In this document: positions 9,009 through 19,044 of the stretch, piece after piece
How the letters are laid out: the number at the start of each line of letters is the position of its first letter
How positions within the stretch are numbered: the first letter of the stretch is position 1
From: Candidatus Methanoperedens sp.
Lineage (GTDB): Archaea; Halobacteriota; Methanosarcinia; Methanosarcinales; Methanoperedenaceae
Length of the DNA stretch: 44,421 bases
Direction: 5' to 3'
Assembly (NCBI GenBank): GCA_012026795.1
Contig: VEPM01000036.1
Coordinates: 1-44,421, forward strand
Notes under the pieces: model-generated
What the model was told of the DNA's origin: nothing
Databases searched by the model: none
What the model saw: the letters and a program-made list of their open reading frames with translations, nothing else
Translations under genes and position numbers: made by a program

Positions 9009-9198
9009 CGCAGATGTGCTGATAATACGACTCAGAGAAGGTATACCAGTGGATTCCGTTGACCTTGCTGAAGGGATTATCGTACATTATTCAAAGGAGA
9101 AGAAAATACTTGAATTAGAGATACTGGACGCCTCGAAGACCGTGCAGATGAGTGAATTGAATGTATCGCTTAAAGGTGCGCTTGCGGCGACGGCATGA
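8986..9198 (+). CDS. DUF2283 domain protein, probable antitoxin
   Basis: About 70 aa: QIKYSPDADVLIIRLREG..DSVDLAEGIIVHY..EKKILELEILDAS, the standard DUF2283 pattern. A GTG at 8977 overlaps the strong AAGGAGGTGG ribosome site (8971-8980) and so cannot be the start. A TTG at 8986, 5-8 nt after that site, is the better start and gives MQIKYSPDAD. It overlaps the upstream DUF4258 gene by 23 nt. Confidence 0.8.
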   Translation: MQIKYSPDADVLIIRLREGIPVDSVDLAEGIIVHYSKEKKILELEILDASKTVQMSELNVSLKGALAATA

Positions 9199-9208
9199 GA
9201 CAACAATT

Positions 9209-9224
9209 GATATATATTTAAAAA
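9209..9224 (+). promoter_or_regulatory. TATA box, leaderless hsdR promoter
   Basis: TATATATTTAAAAA centred about 26 nt before the hsdR ATG at 9242, with no ribosome site in between. This is the spacing of a leaderless archaeal transcript and shows hsdR has its own promoter. Confidence 0.6.
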
Positions 9225-9241
9225 TCCATCTAATATAAAGA

Positions 9242-11586
9242 ATGGCAATGAGCGACTACTCCGAAGATTCACTGGTAGAGCAGCCAGCCATAGAACTCTT
9301 CAGCGAGCTTAATTGGAAGACCGCCAATTGCTTCCATGAAAAATTCGGTGTACACGGCACACTCGGACGCGAAACCACAAGCGAAGTAGTCCTCCTTCCT
9401 CGCCTTCGCGCCGCTCTTGTGCACCTGAATCCCGACCTTCCATCGGAAGCCGTTGAACTTGCCATCGAAGAACTGAAACGCGACCGCAGCGTCATGAGCC
9501 CTGCAAATGCCAACCGCGATGTTTACCATTTACTCAAGAACGGCGTGAAAGTTTCGTTCCGGGGTAAAGAAAACGAAGAGACAGTTGAAAATGTCCGGGT
9601 AATCGACTGGAACGAGCCTTCCAATAACGACTTCTTCCTTGCATCGCAGTTCTGGGTGTCGGGTGAGATGTACAAGCGCCGTGCCGACCTTGTTGGCTTT
9701 GTCAATGGTTTGCCGCTGATCTTCATCGAACTTAAGGCATCGCACAAGCGTCTGGAACATGCATACAGGGATAACCTGCGCGACTACAAGAACGCAATAC
9801 CGCAGATATTCTGGTATAACGGCTTAATTATCCTTTCAAATGGCAGCCAGAGCAAAATAGGCAGTATGACTGCCCGGTGGGAGCACTTTGCAGAGTGGAA
9901 AAAGATAAACAGCGAAGGCGAGGAAGGGATTGTTCCACTGGATACAATGATCCGGGGAACATGCGAGCCGGCGCACCTTCTTAATATTATTGAAAATTTC
10001 ACGCTGTTCAGTGAAGCCAGCGGCGGGATAGTGAAGTTGGTTGCGAAGAACCACCAGTATCTTGGTGTAAATAACGCTACGGAGGCATTGAACCAGATCG
10101 AAAATAATAGAGGGCGCCTCGGTGTCTTCTGGCACACACAGGGCAGCGGGAAAAGCTACTCCATGGTCTTCTTCTCGCAGAAAGTGCTTCGAAAAATTCC
10201 CGGAAATTTTACATTCGTTATCGTGACTGACAGGCAGGAACTGGATAACCAGATATACAAGAACTTTGCCGGCACAGGCGCCGTGACTGAGGAGCAGGTG
10301 CAGGCAGATAGCGGAGAACACTTGAAGCAGTTGTTGCGTGAAGACCACCGCTACATATTCACCCTGATCCAGAAATTCCACAAAAAGAAGGGTGAAACCT
10401 ATCCTGATCTTTCAGCTCGTAAAGATATTATTGTCATCACTGACGAGGCGCACCGCAGCCAGTATGATACCCTTGCCCTGAACATGCGAAATGCCCTTCC
10501 CGGAGCAGCATTTATCGCTTTCACAGGAACGCCTCTCATTTTTGGAGAAGAAAAGACAAAAGATGTTTTCGGGGACTATATCAGCGTCTACAACTTCAAG
10601 CAATCCATAGATGATGGTGCCACACTTGCGCTTTATTATGAAAATCGCATACCAGAGCTTCAACTGGCCAACAAGGAATTGAACGAAGATCTTCAGCTTC
10701 TTATCGAAGAGGCCGAACTCGATCCAGACCAGGAGAATAAACTTGAGCGCGAGTTCGCACGTGAGTACCATCTGATTACAAGAGATGATCGGCTGGAAAA
10801 GATATGTGAGGACATCGTCTCTCACTTCATGGGACGGGGACAATTTGGGAAGGCAATGGTCGTTTCCATAGACAAAGCAACTGCTGTTCGAATGTACGAT
10901 AAGGTGCAAAAGTATTGGAAAACGTATCATAAAGATTTACAGGCTAAGCTGGTAAAATGCAAAAAATCCGGGAAAAAGGAACTTGAAGAAAAAATCAAAT
11001 TTTAAGCCAGATAGACTTTAAAGTGCTGAAGGCTAAATTTGAGAAAAGCCATAAACGGATTGAGACAGAAAAACTCAGGGGAGCCATCAATCGCAAATTA
11101 GTGGAAATGGTTCGCTTGAATAAAAGCCGTGTGAATTACCTGGAGAAGTTCCAGAAACTGATCGATGATTACAATTCAGGCTCCCATAATGTGGAAGCTT
11201 TCTTCAAAAAGCTTGTAGAATTCGCACAGGGACTTAATGCAGAAGAAAAGAGAGGAATAGCAGAGAATCTTACAGAAGAAGAACTGGCAATATTCGATCT
11301 GCTGACGAAACCAGAGATGACCTTGAGCAAGAAGGAAGAAAAGGAGGTCAAGAAAGTGGCACATGATATCCTGGAAGCACTTCAACGGGAGAAACTTGTA
11401 CTTGATTGGAGAAAACGGCAGCAATCGAGGGCTGCTGTTCGACAATCCATCGAAGTGATTTTGGATGAGGGACTTCCAGGAATCTATACTAAGGAATTAT
11501 TTCAACACAAATGCGATGTGGTATATCAACATGTATATGATTCATATTTTGGACAGGGACTGAGTATTTACGCGCTGCAAGATTAA
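9242..11586 (+). pseudogene. hsdR: Type I restriction endonuclease subunit, internally deleted
   Basis: The N-terminal part (9242-11005, 587 aa) has the nuclease region (PLIFIELKA, about residues 158-166), Walker A TQGSGKS (about 299-305), DEAH (about 401) and FTGTP (about 427). It stops after KKELEEKIKF. The C-terminal part (frame of 11023-11586) resumes at LSQIDFKVLKAKFEKSHKRIE and is the typical HsdR tail. The segment that should join them, RecA domain 2 with helicase motifs V and VI, is missing (roughly 250-300 residues by family length), and the join is also out of frame. The protein should be unable to translocate DNA. The methylase and specificity genes look intact. Confidence 0.88.
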
Positions 11587-11588
11587 TA

Positions 11589-11655
11589 CTACCCTTATTA
11601 TACTGAAATTGGAACTTTTGCGGTGATAGTTGCTGATATCCATAATGTGATATAC
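11589..11655 (+). promoter_or_regulatory. Bipartite operator plus TATA box, site 2 of 10 (weak)
   Basis: TTGCTGATAT at 11630 and a TATA-like GATATACG at 11648. The upstream half (CTACC at 11589) is degenerate, but TATAC and TGGA fall at the same offsets as in site 1. It precedes the gene at 11726. Confidence 0.5.
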
Positions 11656-11725
11656 GCCATTTCCTATTTGGAGATAAATGGTAGCCGGAAAAATCACTCA
11701 CTTCTAAATATTAGGAAGAATAAAA

Positions 11726-12316
11726 ATGGTAAAAAAATCAATAACATATTTCGAAAAAGCAGGTGCAGAAAATACAGATGAGGTTATCAATCTTGTCCAG
11801 GACAGGTTAAAAGAAGGCGATATCAAAAGCGTGGTTGTTGCCAGCACAAGCGGCAGGACCGGGCTGAAATTCGCAAAGCGTCTGGGAAAAGAGACAAATC
11901 TGGTAATCGTTTCCACGCACCCTGGTTCCAGAACACCCGGTGTATGGGAATTTGATGCGAAAATATTCGCGGAGTTAGAAAAACTGGATATCGGGGTTAT
12001 TAAGCAGTCGCATGCTCTTTCCGGCCTGGAAAAGAGTTTCACAACGAAGTTTTCAGGTGTTTCCCATAGCGAAGTCCTGGCGGAATCCCTCAAATCTCTT
12101 TTCGGTCCTGGCATGAAGGTTTGTGTTGAAATAGCGATCATGGCCCTTGACGGAGGCGCGATCCCTCCCGGAAAAACCATCGCAGTTGGCGGCACAGGCG
12201 CAAATGGAAGGGGTGCTGATACAGCAATTGTGGTATCGCCTTCCCATACGAATAATTTCTTTGATTTCAGGATACTGGAAATAATCGCCAGGCTGTTCAA
12301 TAAAGATATTCAATGA
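11726..12316 (+). CDS. Pyruvate kinase alpha/beta (C-terminal) domain protein
   Basis: 196-aa stand-alone protein resembling the C-terminal domain of pyruvate kinase: SVVVASTSGRTGLKFAKRL, LVIVSTHPGSRTPG, VGGTGANGRGADTAIVV. It lacks the catalytic barrel, so it is not a pyruvate kinase; such archaeal proteins are of unknown function. An AGGAAG ribosome site precedes the ATG. The stop overlaps the next gene's start (ATGA), so it is co-translated with the iron-sulfur protein. Confidence 0.8.
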   Translation: MVKKSITYFEKAGAENTDEVINLVQDRLKEGDIKSVVVASTSGRTGLKFAKRLGKETNLVIVSTHPGSRTPGVWEFDAKIFAELEKLDIGVIKQSHALSGLEKSFTTKFSGVSHSEVLAESLKSLFGPGMKVCVEIAIMALDGGAIPPGKTIAVGGTGANGRGADTAIVVSPSHTNNFFDFRILEIIARLFNKDIQ

Positions 12317-13020
12317 GCATATCATCAGGTACAATAAAAAAAACAGCTAAAAATGCTGGCGCTGATCTCACAGGGATTGCCAGCATAGACAGATTTGAAA
12401 AGTATCCTGAAGAGAAACGTCCGGAAAACCTGCTTCCAGGTGCAAGATCAGTGATAGTGGTCGGTGTGCGTGTGCTTCCGGATACTATCAGACCAAACCT
12501 CTTGCTATCGGCACTGCACCATATTACACTGAACATGTATCATAACCGGATCGCTTATGATATTGGGCGGCTTCTTGACGATCACGGATACAGCGCAGTC
12601 GTTGTGCCACACAGGATAGGCAACTTTGATCCGGAACTCAGGAAAAGCGGGGATTATATGAACATATATCCTAAACTGTTTGGCATATCAACAAGACACG
12701 CCGCTGTTGAAGCCGGGCTTGGGATACTCGGCAAGAGCCGTCTTCTTATAACACCGCGCTTTGGGCCCAGGCAGCGTGTAGCCGCAGTGATAACTGATGC
12801 TATTCTTGACCCCGATAAGAAAATTACGAAAAATGAAGCAGAAAAACTGTGTCCGCCATCATGCCAGGCATGCATCAAAGCATGTCCGGGAAAAGCTCTT
12901 TCAGATGAGGGCATCGCGTGGGAAAAATGCAACGATGTCATTAAGCCTCACAACAGCATGTATGGATATTCAGCATGCAGCCAGTGCATGATAGCATGCC
13001 CGGCAGGTAAGAAAATCTAA
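12313..13020 (+). CDS. 4Fe-4S protein, epoxyqueuosine-reductase-like (QueG-like)
   Basis: 235 aa. The C-terminus has two cluster motifs, CPPSCQACIKACPG and CSQCMIACPAGK, binding two 4Fe-4S clusters; the preceding AAVEAGLGILGKSRLLITPRFGP segment is found in QueG and related reductive-dehalogenase-like iron-sulfur proteins. It is much shorter than QueG (about 380 aa), so I call only the family resemblance. Likely an electron carrier or reductase subunit, soluble. It overlaps the upstream gene by 4 nt. Confidence 0.75.
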   Translation: MSISSGTIKKTAKNAGADLTGIASIDRFEKYPEEKRPENLLPGARSVIVVGVRVLPDTIRPNLLLSALHHITLNMYHNRIAYDIGRLLDDHGYSAVVVPHRIGNFDPELRKSGDYMNIYPKLFGISTRHAAVEAGLGILGKSRLLITPRFGPRQRVAAVITDAILDPDKKITKNEAEKLCPPSCQACIKACPGKALSDEGIAWEKCNDVIKPHNSMYGYSACSQCMIACPAGKKI

Positions 13021-13026
13021 GATATA

Positions 13027-13096
13027 TTGCCTGAATCTTTCTTTTTTCAGAATAAACACGACAACACTTGCTGATTTATCTACATCCATATACTAT
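13027..13096 (+). promoter_or_regulatory. Bipartite operator plus TATA box, site 3 of 10
   Basis: TTGCC at 13027 and TTGCTGATTT at 13068, 41 nt apart; the TATA-like CATATACTAT is at 13087-13096, about 27 nt before the ATG at 13116. The CGACAACACTTGCTGA segment is shared with sites at 20912 and 23754. Confidence 0.75.
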
Positions 13097-13115
13097 CCTT
13101 CCCTTTCATGGCTTA

Positions 13116-14273
13116 ATGAATAAATATCAGGTAAACGGAAGGAAGCTTGGCGCACTGGAAATTAAAGCAGAGCTATTAGTGGACGGCGTAAACATAGACG
13201 CTTCTGCCCTTCCTGGCGTGGGAGAAAAATATAAGGAGCAGATACACGGTGTCTTTGACTTTGACCTTGAATCGCATGAGCACCAGAAACTTCCCGCCGA
13301 GATCATATTCGAGGATAAGATGCTCGTACCATTCAAAAAGAACAGCGCTTCGCCTTTTATTGTAAAAATGAACAACGGCTCGCTCTTTCTTGAGTACAAT
13401 GGAAAATATGTTCTTGATGTGAAATACAACAGGAGACCTGGATTCTATGATAAAAAGACCTCTGATGAGATTCTCATGTCCCGGATCGGGCAGAACGTAT
13501 CAAAAGATGCGCTTATCGTAGCGTACAGTAACTATTGCAATTATTATAGAACAAATGAAGAGTGCTGGTTCTGCAATCTTGTGCATACAAAGAAAACATA
13601 TAACGGCGATGTAATCGGTTTGAAAACACCTGCACATATCGGAGAAACTTTCCAGGCAGCTCTCGAAGAAGACGCTGTAGATAAGCTTCTCCTGACAGGC
13701 GGAATGCATCCGAACGGAAAGGAACATGAATATTATATTGAGGTTGCAAAAGAGGTAAAAGAGCGTACAGGAGATGACCATGTGCCAGGTACTGTGGTCA
13801 TATCGGCTCCCACTGACCTTAAGAAGATCGAAAACTTAAAAAAAGCAGGTTTTGATTCGGTTGCATTTAACCTCGAAGTATGGGACAGGAACCTTTTCGC
13901 AGGCATCTGCCCTGGAAAAGCAAGAGCTATCGGCTGGGATAATTATCGCAAAGCCCTGGAATATGCAGGCAGGATATTCGGGCATGGAAAAGTCCGGTCT
14001 ATGTTCGTCTCAGGTCTTGAGTCGAAAGAATCATTCCTGAAAGGTGCAGAATATCTTGCATCAAAGAATGTACTTGCTTTCCCCATGCCATGGACACCTA
14101 ACCCGGGTTCAAAGCTGGAAGGGCACAGGACACCTCAACCTTCATGGCATCTTGACCTGAGCAGGAAGCTTGTTGATATCTGGCAGAAATACGGTTATAC
14201 TGAAGATCATTTGAAAGAGCTTCCCCTGTCGCGGAATTATCTGTATTTTGATGAGATGGCTGGAAGAACATGA
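13116..14273 (+). CDS. Radical SAM protein with spaced Cys motif (CX8CX2C)
   Basis: About 385 aa. The cluster motif YSNYCNYYRTNEECWFC puts cysteines at about residues 141, 150 and 153, a CX8CX2C spacing rather than the usual CX3CX2C. The following sequence (LLLTGGMHPNG, SVAFNLEVWD, VRSMFVSGLES) fits a radical SAM barrel. I start at ATG 13116 because the TATA box lies about 27 nt upstream (leaderless); an upstream TTG would fall inside the operator. The stop overlaps the ABC ATPase start (ATGA). Substrate unknown; linkage to the sulfonate-type transporter suggests it acts on the imported compound or a cofactor for it. Confidence 0.8.
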   Translation: MNKYQVNGRKLGALEIKAELLVDGVNIDASALPGVGEKYKEQIHGVFDFDLESHEHQKLPAEIIFEDKMLVPFKKNSASPFIVKMNNGSLFLEYNGKYVLDVKYNRRPGFYDKKTSDEILMSRIGQNVSKDALIVAYSNYCNYYRTNEECWFCNLVHTKKTYNGDVIGLKTPAHIGETFQAALEEDAVDKLLLTGGMHPNGKEHEYYIEVAKEVKERTGDDHVPGTVVISAPTDLKKIENLKKAGFDSVAFNLEVWDRNLFAGICPGKARAIGWDNYRKALEYAGRIFGHGKVRSMFVSGLESKESFLKGAEYLASKNVLAFPMPWTPNPGSKLEGHRTPQPSWHLDLSRKLVDIWQKYGYTEDHLKELPLSRNYLYFDEMAGRT

Positions 14274-15055
14274 TAAAAGTGAAGGTAGAGAACATAACGA
14301 AGGTCTTCCAAAGCAAAAACGGAAAGAACGGCTGTGTGGAAGCACTTGGTGGAATAAACCTTGAGGTCAGGACAGGTGAATTCCTCGCCATCGTTGGACC
14401 GAGCGGCTGCGGGAAATCAACATTCCTTGAGATCCTGGGCGGCCTGATAAAGCCATCATGCGGAAACATCTACATAGACGGAAAAGCGGTAAACGGCCCG
14501 GATCATGACAGGGGGATTGTATTCCAGGGTTATGCGCTGTTCCCATGGCGAACCGTAACAGAAAACATATCGTATGGGCTTGAAGAAAAAGGTATCCCCG
14601 GGAAAACAAGATATGAGATATGCAAAAGATACATTTCTCTTGTGGGTCTTTCTGGCTTTGAGGATCATTATCCATATCAACTCAGCGGCGGGATGAAGCA
14701 GCGCGTGGCGATAGCAAGAGCTTTTGCTTATGATCCTGCTATTTTATTAATGGATGAACCCTTCGCAGCTCTTGATGCACAGACAAGAGATACGCTGCAG
14801 GGTGAGGTTTTGCGCATCTGGGAGGAAACAAAAAAAACTGTGTTATTTGTCACCCATAACATTGAAGAAGCTGTATTTCTGGCTGACAGGGTAGCTATCA
14901 TGTCAGCACGCCCTGGTAAAATTAAACGGATGATCAACATTCCACTGCCCAGGCCAAGGTCTGGGGATTCCAGGACATCCGGGGATTTTATTGAACTGAG
15001 AAAGGAGGTGGGCAACATTGTCAGGGAAGAAGCCAGGCCTGAAGCGTTCTCTTAG
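14270..15055 (+). CDS. Nitrate/sulfonate/taurine-type ABC transporter, ATP-binding subunit
   Basis: 261 aa, SsuB/TauB family. Walker A GPSGCGKST near residue 42, Q-loop FQGYALFPWRTV near 85, signature LSGGMKQRVAIARA near 140, Walker B ILLMDEPFAALDAQTRD near 160 and the H-loop VTHNIEEAVFLADR. It energises uptake together with the permease and binding protein that follow. It overlaps the radical SAM gene by 4 nt. This is the only ATPase of this family in the window and may also serve the second permease at 27145. Confidence 0.92.
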   Translation: MIKVKVENITKVFQSKNGKNGCVEALGGINLEVRTGEFLAIVGPSGCGKSTFLEILGGLIKPSCGNIYIDGKAVNGPDHDRGIVFQGYALFPWRTVTENISYGLEEKGIPGKTRYEICKRYISLVGLSGFEDHYPYQLSGGMKQRVAIARAFAYDPAILLMDEPFAALDAQTRDTLQGEVLRIWEETKKTVLFVTHNIEEAVFLADRVAIMSARPGKIKRMINIPLPRPRSGDSRTSGDFIELRKEVGNIVREEARPEAFS

Positions 15056-15797
15056 GAAAGTCATCGCCCTGCTTGTTTTTTTCCTTTTATGGGAACTGCT
15101 GCCTGCAAGCGGCATAATCAGCAAAGCATACTTTGCACCGCCATCAGAAGTTTTTGCAGCACTTGTGAGGCTTACAGTATCAGGTGAACTGTGGACCCAT
15201 ACAAGCATCAGCCTCCAGCGTGCTATTACAGGACTGGGTCTTGCTACGATAATAATGATACCACTTGGTTTTTTCATGGGATGGTACAGAGACTTTGAAG
15301 AAATCGCGGATGGTCTGGTGCAGACGCTAAGGCAGACTTCGTCCTTATCCCTTTTTCCGGTATTCATCCTTTTTCTGGGGATAGGGGAAGTATCAAAAAT
15401 CGCTGTAATATTCTGGGGTGCACAGTGGCCGATATTACTGAACACCATCAACGGTGTGAAAAGTGTTGATCCCCTGCTGATAAAATCCGCCCGTTCAATG
15501 GGTTCGTCCTCAATTTCATTATTCAGGAAAGTTGTCATACCTTCATCCCTGCCATCAATAATCACCGGTTTGAGGCTCAGCGCAACTCATTCTGTAATCG
15601 TTCTTGTGGCAGCCGAGATGATCGGGGCTAAATCGGGATTGGGGTATTCAGTGATCAACTGGGAATATAATTTCATGATACCTGAAATGTATGCAGCGAT
15701 CGTTATGCTTGCGCTTCTTGGATTGATCACTAATTATTCTCTTGTCTGGCTTGAGAAAACTACTACGAAATGGAAGGAAGAAATATCGATAACATAA
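15018..15797 (+). CDS. Nitrate/sulfonate/taurine-type ABC transporter, permease
   Basis: 259-aa SsuC/TauC-like permease with about six membrane segments and the EAA-type loop VDPLLIKSARSMGSSSISLFRKVVIP. The start is TTG at 15018, 8 nt after an AAAGGAGGTG ribosome site, and lies inside the ATPase gene (38-nt overlap). Substrate specificity cannot be read from the permease. Confidence 0.9.
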   Translation: MSGKKPGLKRSLRKVIALLVFFLLWELLPASGIISKAYFAPPSEVFAALVRLTVSGELWTHTSISLQRAITGLGLATIIMIPLGFFMGWYRDFEEIADGLVQTLRQTSSLSLFPVFILFLGIGEVSKIAVIFWGAQWPILLNTINGVKSVDPLLIKSARSMGSSSISLFRKVVIPSSLPSIITGLRLSATHSVIVLVAAEMIGAKSGLGYSVINWEYNFMIPEMYAAIVMLALLGLITNYSLVWLEKTTTKWKEEISIT

Positions 15798-15809
15798 GGA
15801 GAAATTAAA

Positions 15810-16865
15810 ATGAATACAAATATAAAAACTGCGACAATCCTGATTGGCATTGCTTTAATATTGACGGCTGGCCTTTTATGGATCAAGGAAACAACGGCTG
15901 AACCTAAACAGGAAACAAAAACCACGCAAGTAAGCGATACCGGATCACAGAAAGATATTACGATACGATACCTGTCTTCCAGTACAATTATTGAACCTTA
16001 TGAATTTGCAAAAGAACTTGGATATCTTGAGGGCATAAATCTCATCCGTGAGGGCTCATATACCGGCGGTCCCGAAGATATACTGGCAGTTGCTTCAGGC
16101 AGCACAGATATAGGTCATTCTGCATGGGTTGCAATAATAAACGCCAGAACCAGGGGGAGTGAAATTACGGCGTTTGCAGCTCCTATGGGCAATTCGCCAG
16201 AAAGCTGGTATAAGGGAACCCCTTTCTTATCAAAATGGATCGTACTTGAGAACAGCAGTATAAAGAATGCAAAAGATCTTGCCGGAAAGAAGATCGCTGT
16301 AAATATACCGGGTGCGCATGTTGATTATGTTACACGTGAATATCTCGCTCGAAACGGAATATCCACGGACCAGGTACAGTTTGTAACAATTGGCATTTCA
16401 AAACATGAGCAGGTGCTCAAACAGGGTCAGGTGGATGTTGTCGCCCCGCTCGGTGTAGTTGTGGACAAGATAGAAGAAGGGAAAGGTGTAAGAGTGCTGT
16501 TCTCGGATTACGATATTATTGGAGACCAGACACACTGCGTGCTTTTCACGTCAGAGAAGTTCCTGAAGGAGAAGCCAGATGCTGTAAGGCGCCTTACAGA
16601 GGGTATAGCAAAGGCAGCCGACTGGGCAAAAGAACATCCAGAAGAATCACAGGAACTGGCTGTCAGGATACTCAAAGATAAAGGCGGGAATCCTGACCTT
16701 GCAAAATACTGGAAGGGCTTCGGAGTAAGAGACCACGCGCTCCTTGCGGATAGCGATGCGCAGTTCTGGATAGACTGGCTGGTAAAGGACGGGAAGATCA
16801 AAGAAGGGCAGTTCAAACCTGCTGATATATACACCAACGAATACAATCTATATTATAAGAAATAA
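15810..16865 (+). CDS. Sulfonate/nitrate/taurine-type ABC transporter, substrate-binding protein
   Basis: 351 aa. N-terminal hydrophobic anchor (about residues 6-27) without a clear lipobox, then a Thr/Lys-rich linker and a SsuA/TauA (NMT1-like) domain: IRYLSSSTIIEPYEFAKELG, GGPEDILAVASGSTDIG, NAKDLAGKKIAVNIPG. It binds ligand on the outer face and hands it to the permease. It ends the operon, followed by a strong hairpin terminator. Confidence 0.9.
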   Translation: MNTNIKTATILIGIALILTAGLLWIKETTAEPKQETKTTQVSDTGSQKDITIRYLSSSTIIEPYEFAKELGYLEGINLIREGSYTGGPEDILAVASGSTDIGHSAWVAIINARTRGSEITAFAAPMGNSPESWYKGTPFLSKWIVLENSSIKNAKDLAGKKIAVNIPGAHVDYVTREYLARNGISTDQVQFVTIGISKHEQVLKQGQVDVVAPLGVVVDKIEEGKGVRVLFSDYDIIGDQTHCVLFTSEKFLKEKPDAVRRLTEGIAKAADWAKEHPEESQELAVRILKDKGGNPDLAKYWKGFGVRDHALLADSDAQFWIDWLVKDGKIKEGQFKPADIYTNEYNLYYKK

Positions 16866-16886
16866 AGAACGGCATGGAGCGATAGG

Positions 16887-16919
16887 AAGTGAAATGTGAC
16901 TCCCTAGCACATTTCACTT
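16887..16919. terminator. Perfect 12-bp hairpin after the ABC operon
   Basis: AAGTGAAATGTG at 16887-16898 pairs with CACATTTCACTT at 16908-16919 around a 9-nt loop. It lies 21 nt after the binding-protein stop. The remainder of 16920-17198 holds TATA-like stretches (about 17104-17115) but no gene. Confidence 0.65.
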
Positions 16920-17198
16920 AGGCCAGAAGCTGCATAAACTAATAATCAGACATACATATTTAAACCTCTTAAACAGGCTATTTTATGCAGAAATCCTCCG
17001 ATCCTGTAACATAGAAGGAATAAATTGCCTTTATACTCTAATATAAAATTATTCGCAATTATAACGGTAACATATGATACAATACAAAATTGTTTACATG
17101 CTCAGAATATATATGGTAGAACATCGTAAAAACGATAAAAATAAGTTAAGAACTTATCCGGGTTAAGAAAATTATTACACAGAAAAGGTGGTATAAAG

Positions 17199-17591
17199 AT
17201 GTTCACAATAAAAGCGCTTATCCAGCAAATTACAATACTATTGGCCATTGCAGGAGCTTATCTTGTTATTTATACAACCAGCATATTGCGATCGCGAATA
17301 GATATAAAAACATTGGGCGCTAAAGCATTTCTTAATGAATCGTTCTTCAGGGATATCTGGATATTGCTCTCCTTCGGATGTCTCCTGTTTCTACTGAATG
17401 CAATAATACAAATGAAAGATATCCTGGGATTAACATTAGATGAAAGTAATATTTACTTGATGCAAAACCTGATTGTGCTCGGTCTGGTGACATGCAGTGT
17501 TATGTCACAATACAAATGGTATCAACTTGTAAAACTAAAAAAGAAATTAAAAACCATGTCGGGAAAGGAAATTTACATATCAAGAAAATGA
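17199..17591 (+). CDS. Small membrane protein of unknown function
   Basis: 130 aa with about three hydrophobic segments (about residues 7-28, 48-66 and 85-103) and a basic C-terminus (KLKKKLKTMSGKE). I do not recognise the family. An AGGTGG ribosome site precedes the ATG and a TATA-like AATATATATGG lies about 90 nt upstream. It is a single-gene unit lying between the ABC operon and metY. Confidence 0.6.
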   Translation: MFTIKALIQQITILLAIAGAYLVIYTTSILRSRIDIKTLGAKAFLNESFFRDIWILLSFGCLLFLLNAIIQMKDILGLTLDESNIYLMQNLIVLGLVTCSVMSQYKWYQLVKLKKKLKTMSGKEIYISRK

Positions 17592-17611
17592 ATATTCTTT
17601 ATTGAAGCTTT

Positions 17612-17678
17612 TTGCCTCAATCGTTCTGTTTTTGAAACAAACCCAGCAATTATCGCCTTATTCTCTGGATATTTAAGA
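17612..17678 (+). promoter_or_regulatory. Bipartite operator plus TATA box, site 4 of 10 (metY)
   Basis: TTGCC at 17612 and TCGCCTTATTCT at 17653, 41 nt apart; TATA-like ATATTTAAG at about 17670. It shares GCCTCAATCGTTC and CAATTATCGCC with the sites before pst (40006) and in part before yeiH (35298). Confidence 0.7.
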
Positions 17679-17701
17679 ATACTCGTCCATCACTTATCTA
17701 A

Positions 17702-19027
<1,326 letters not shown>

Positions 19028-19044
19028 TTCCAAAAGTTATAATT

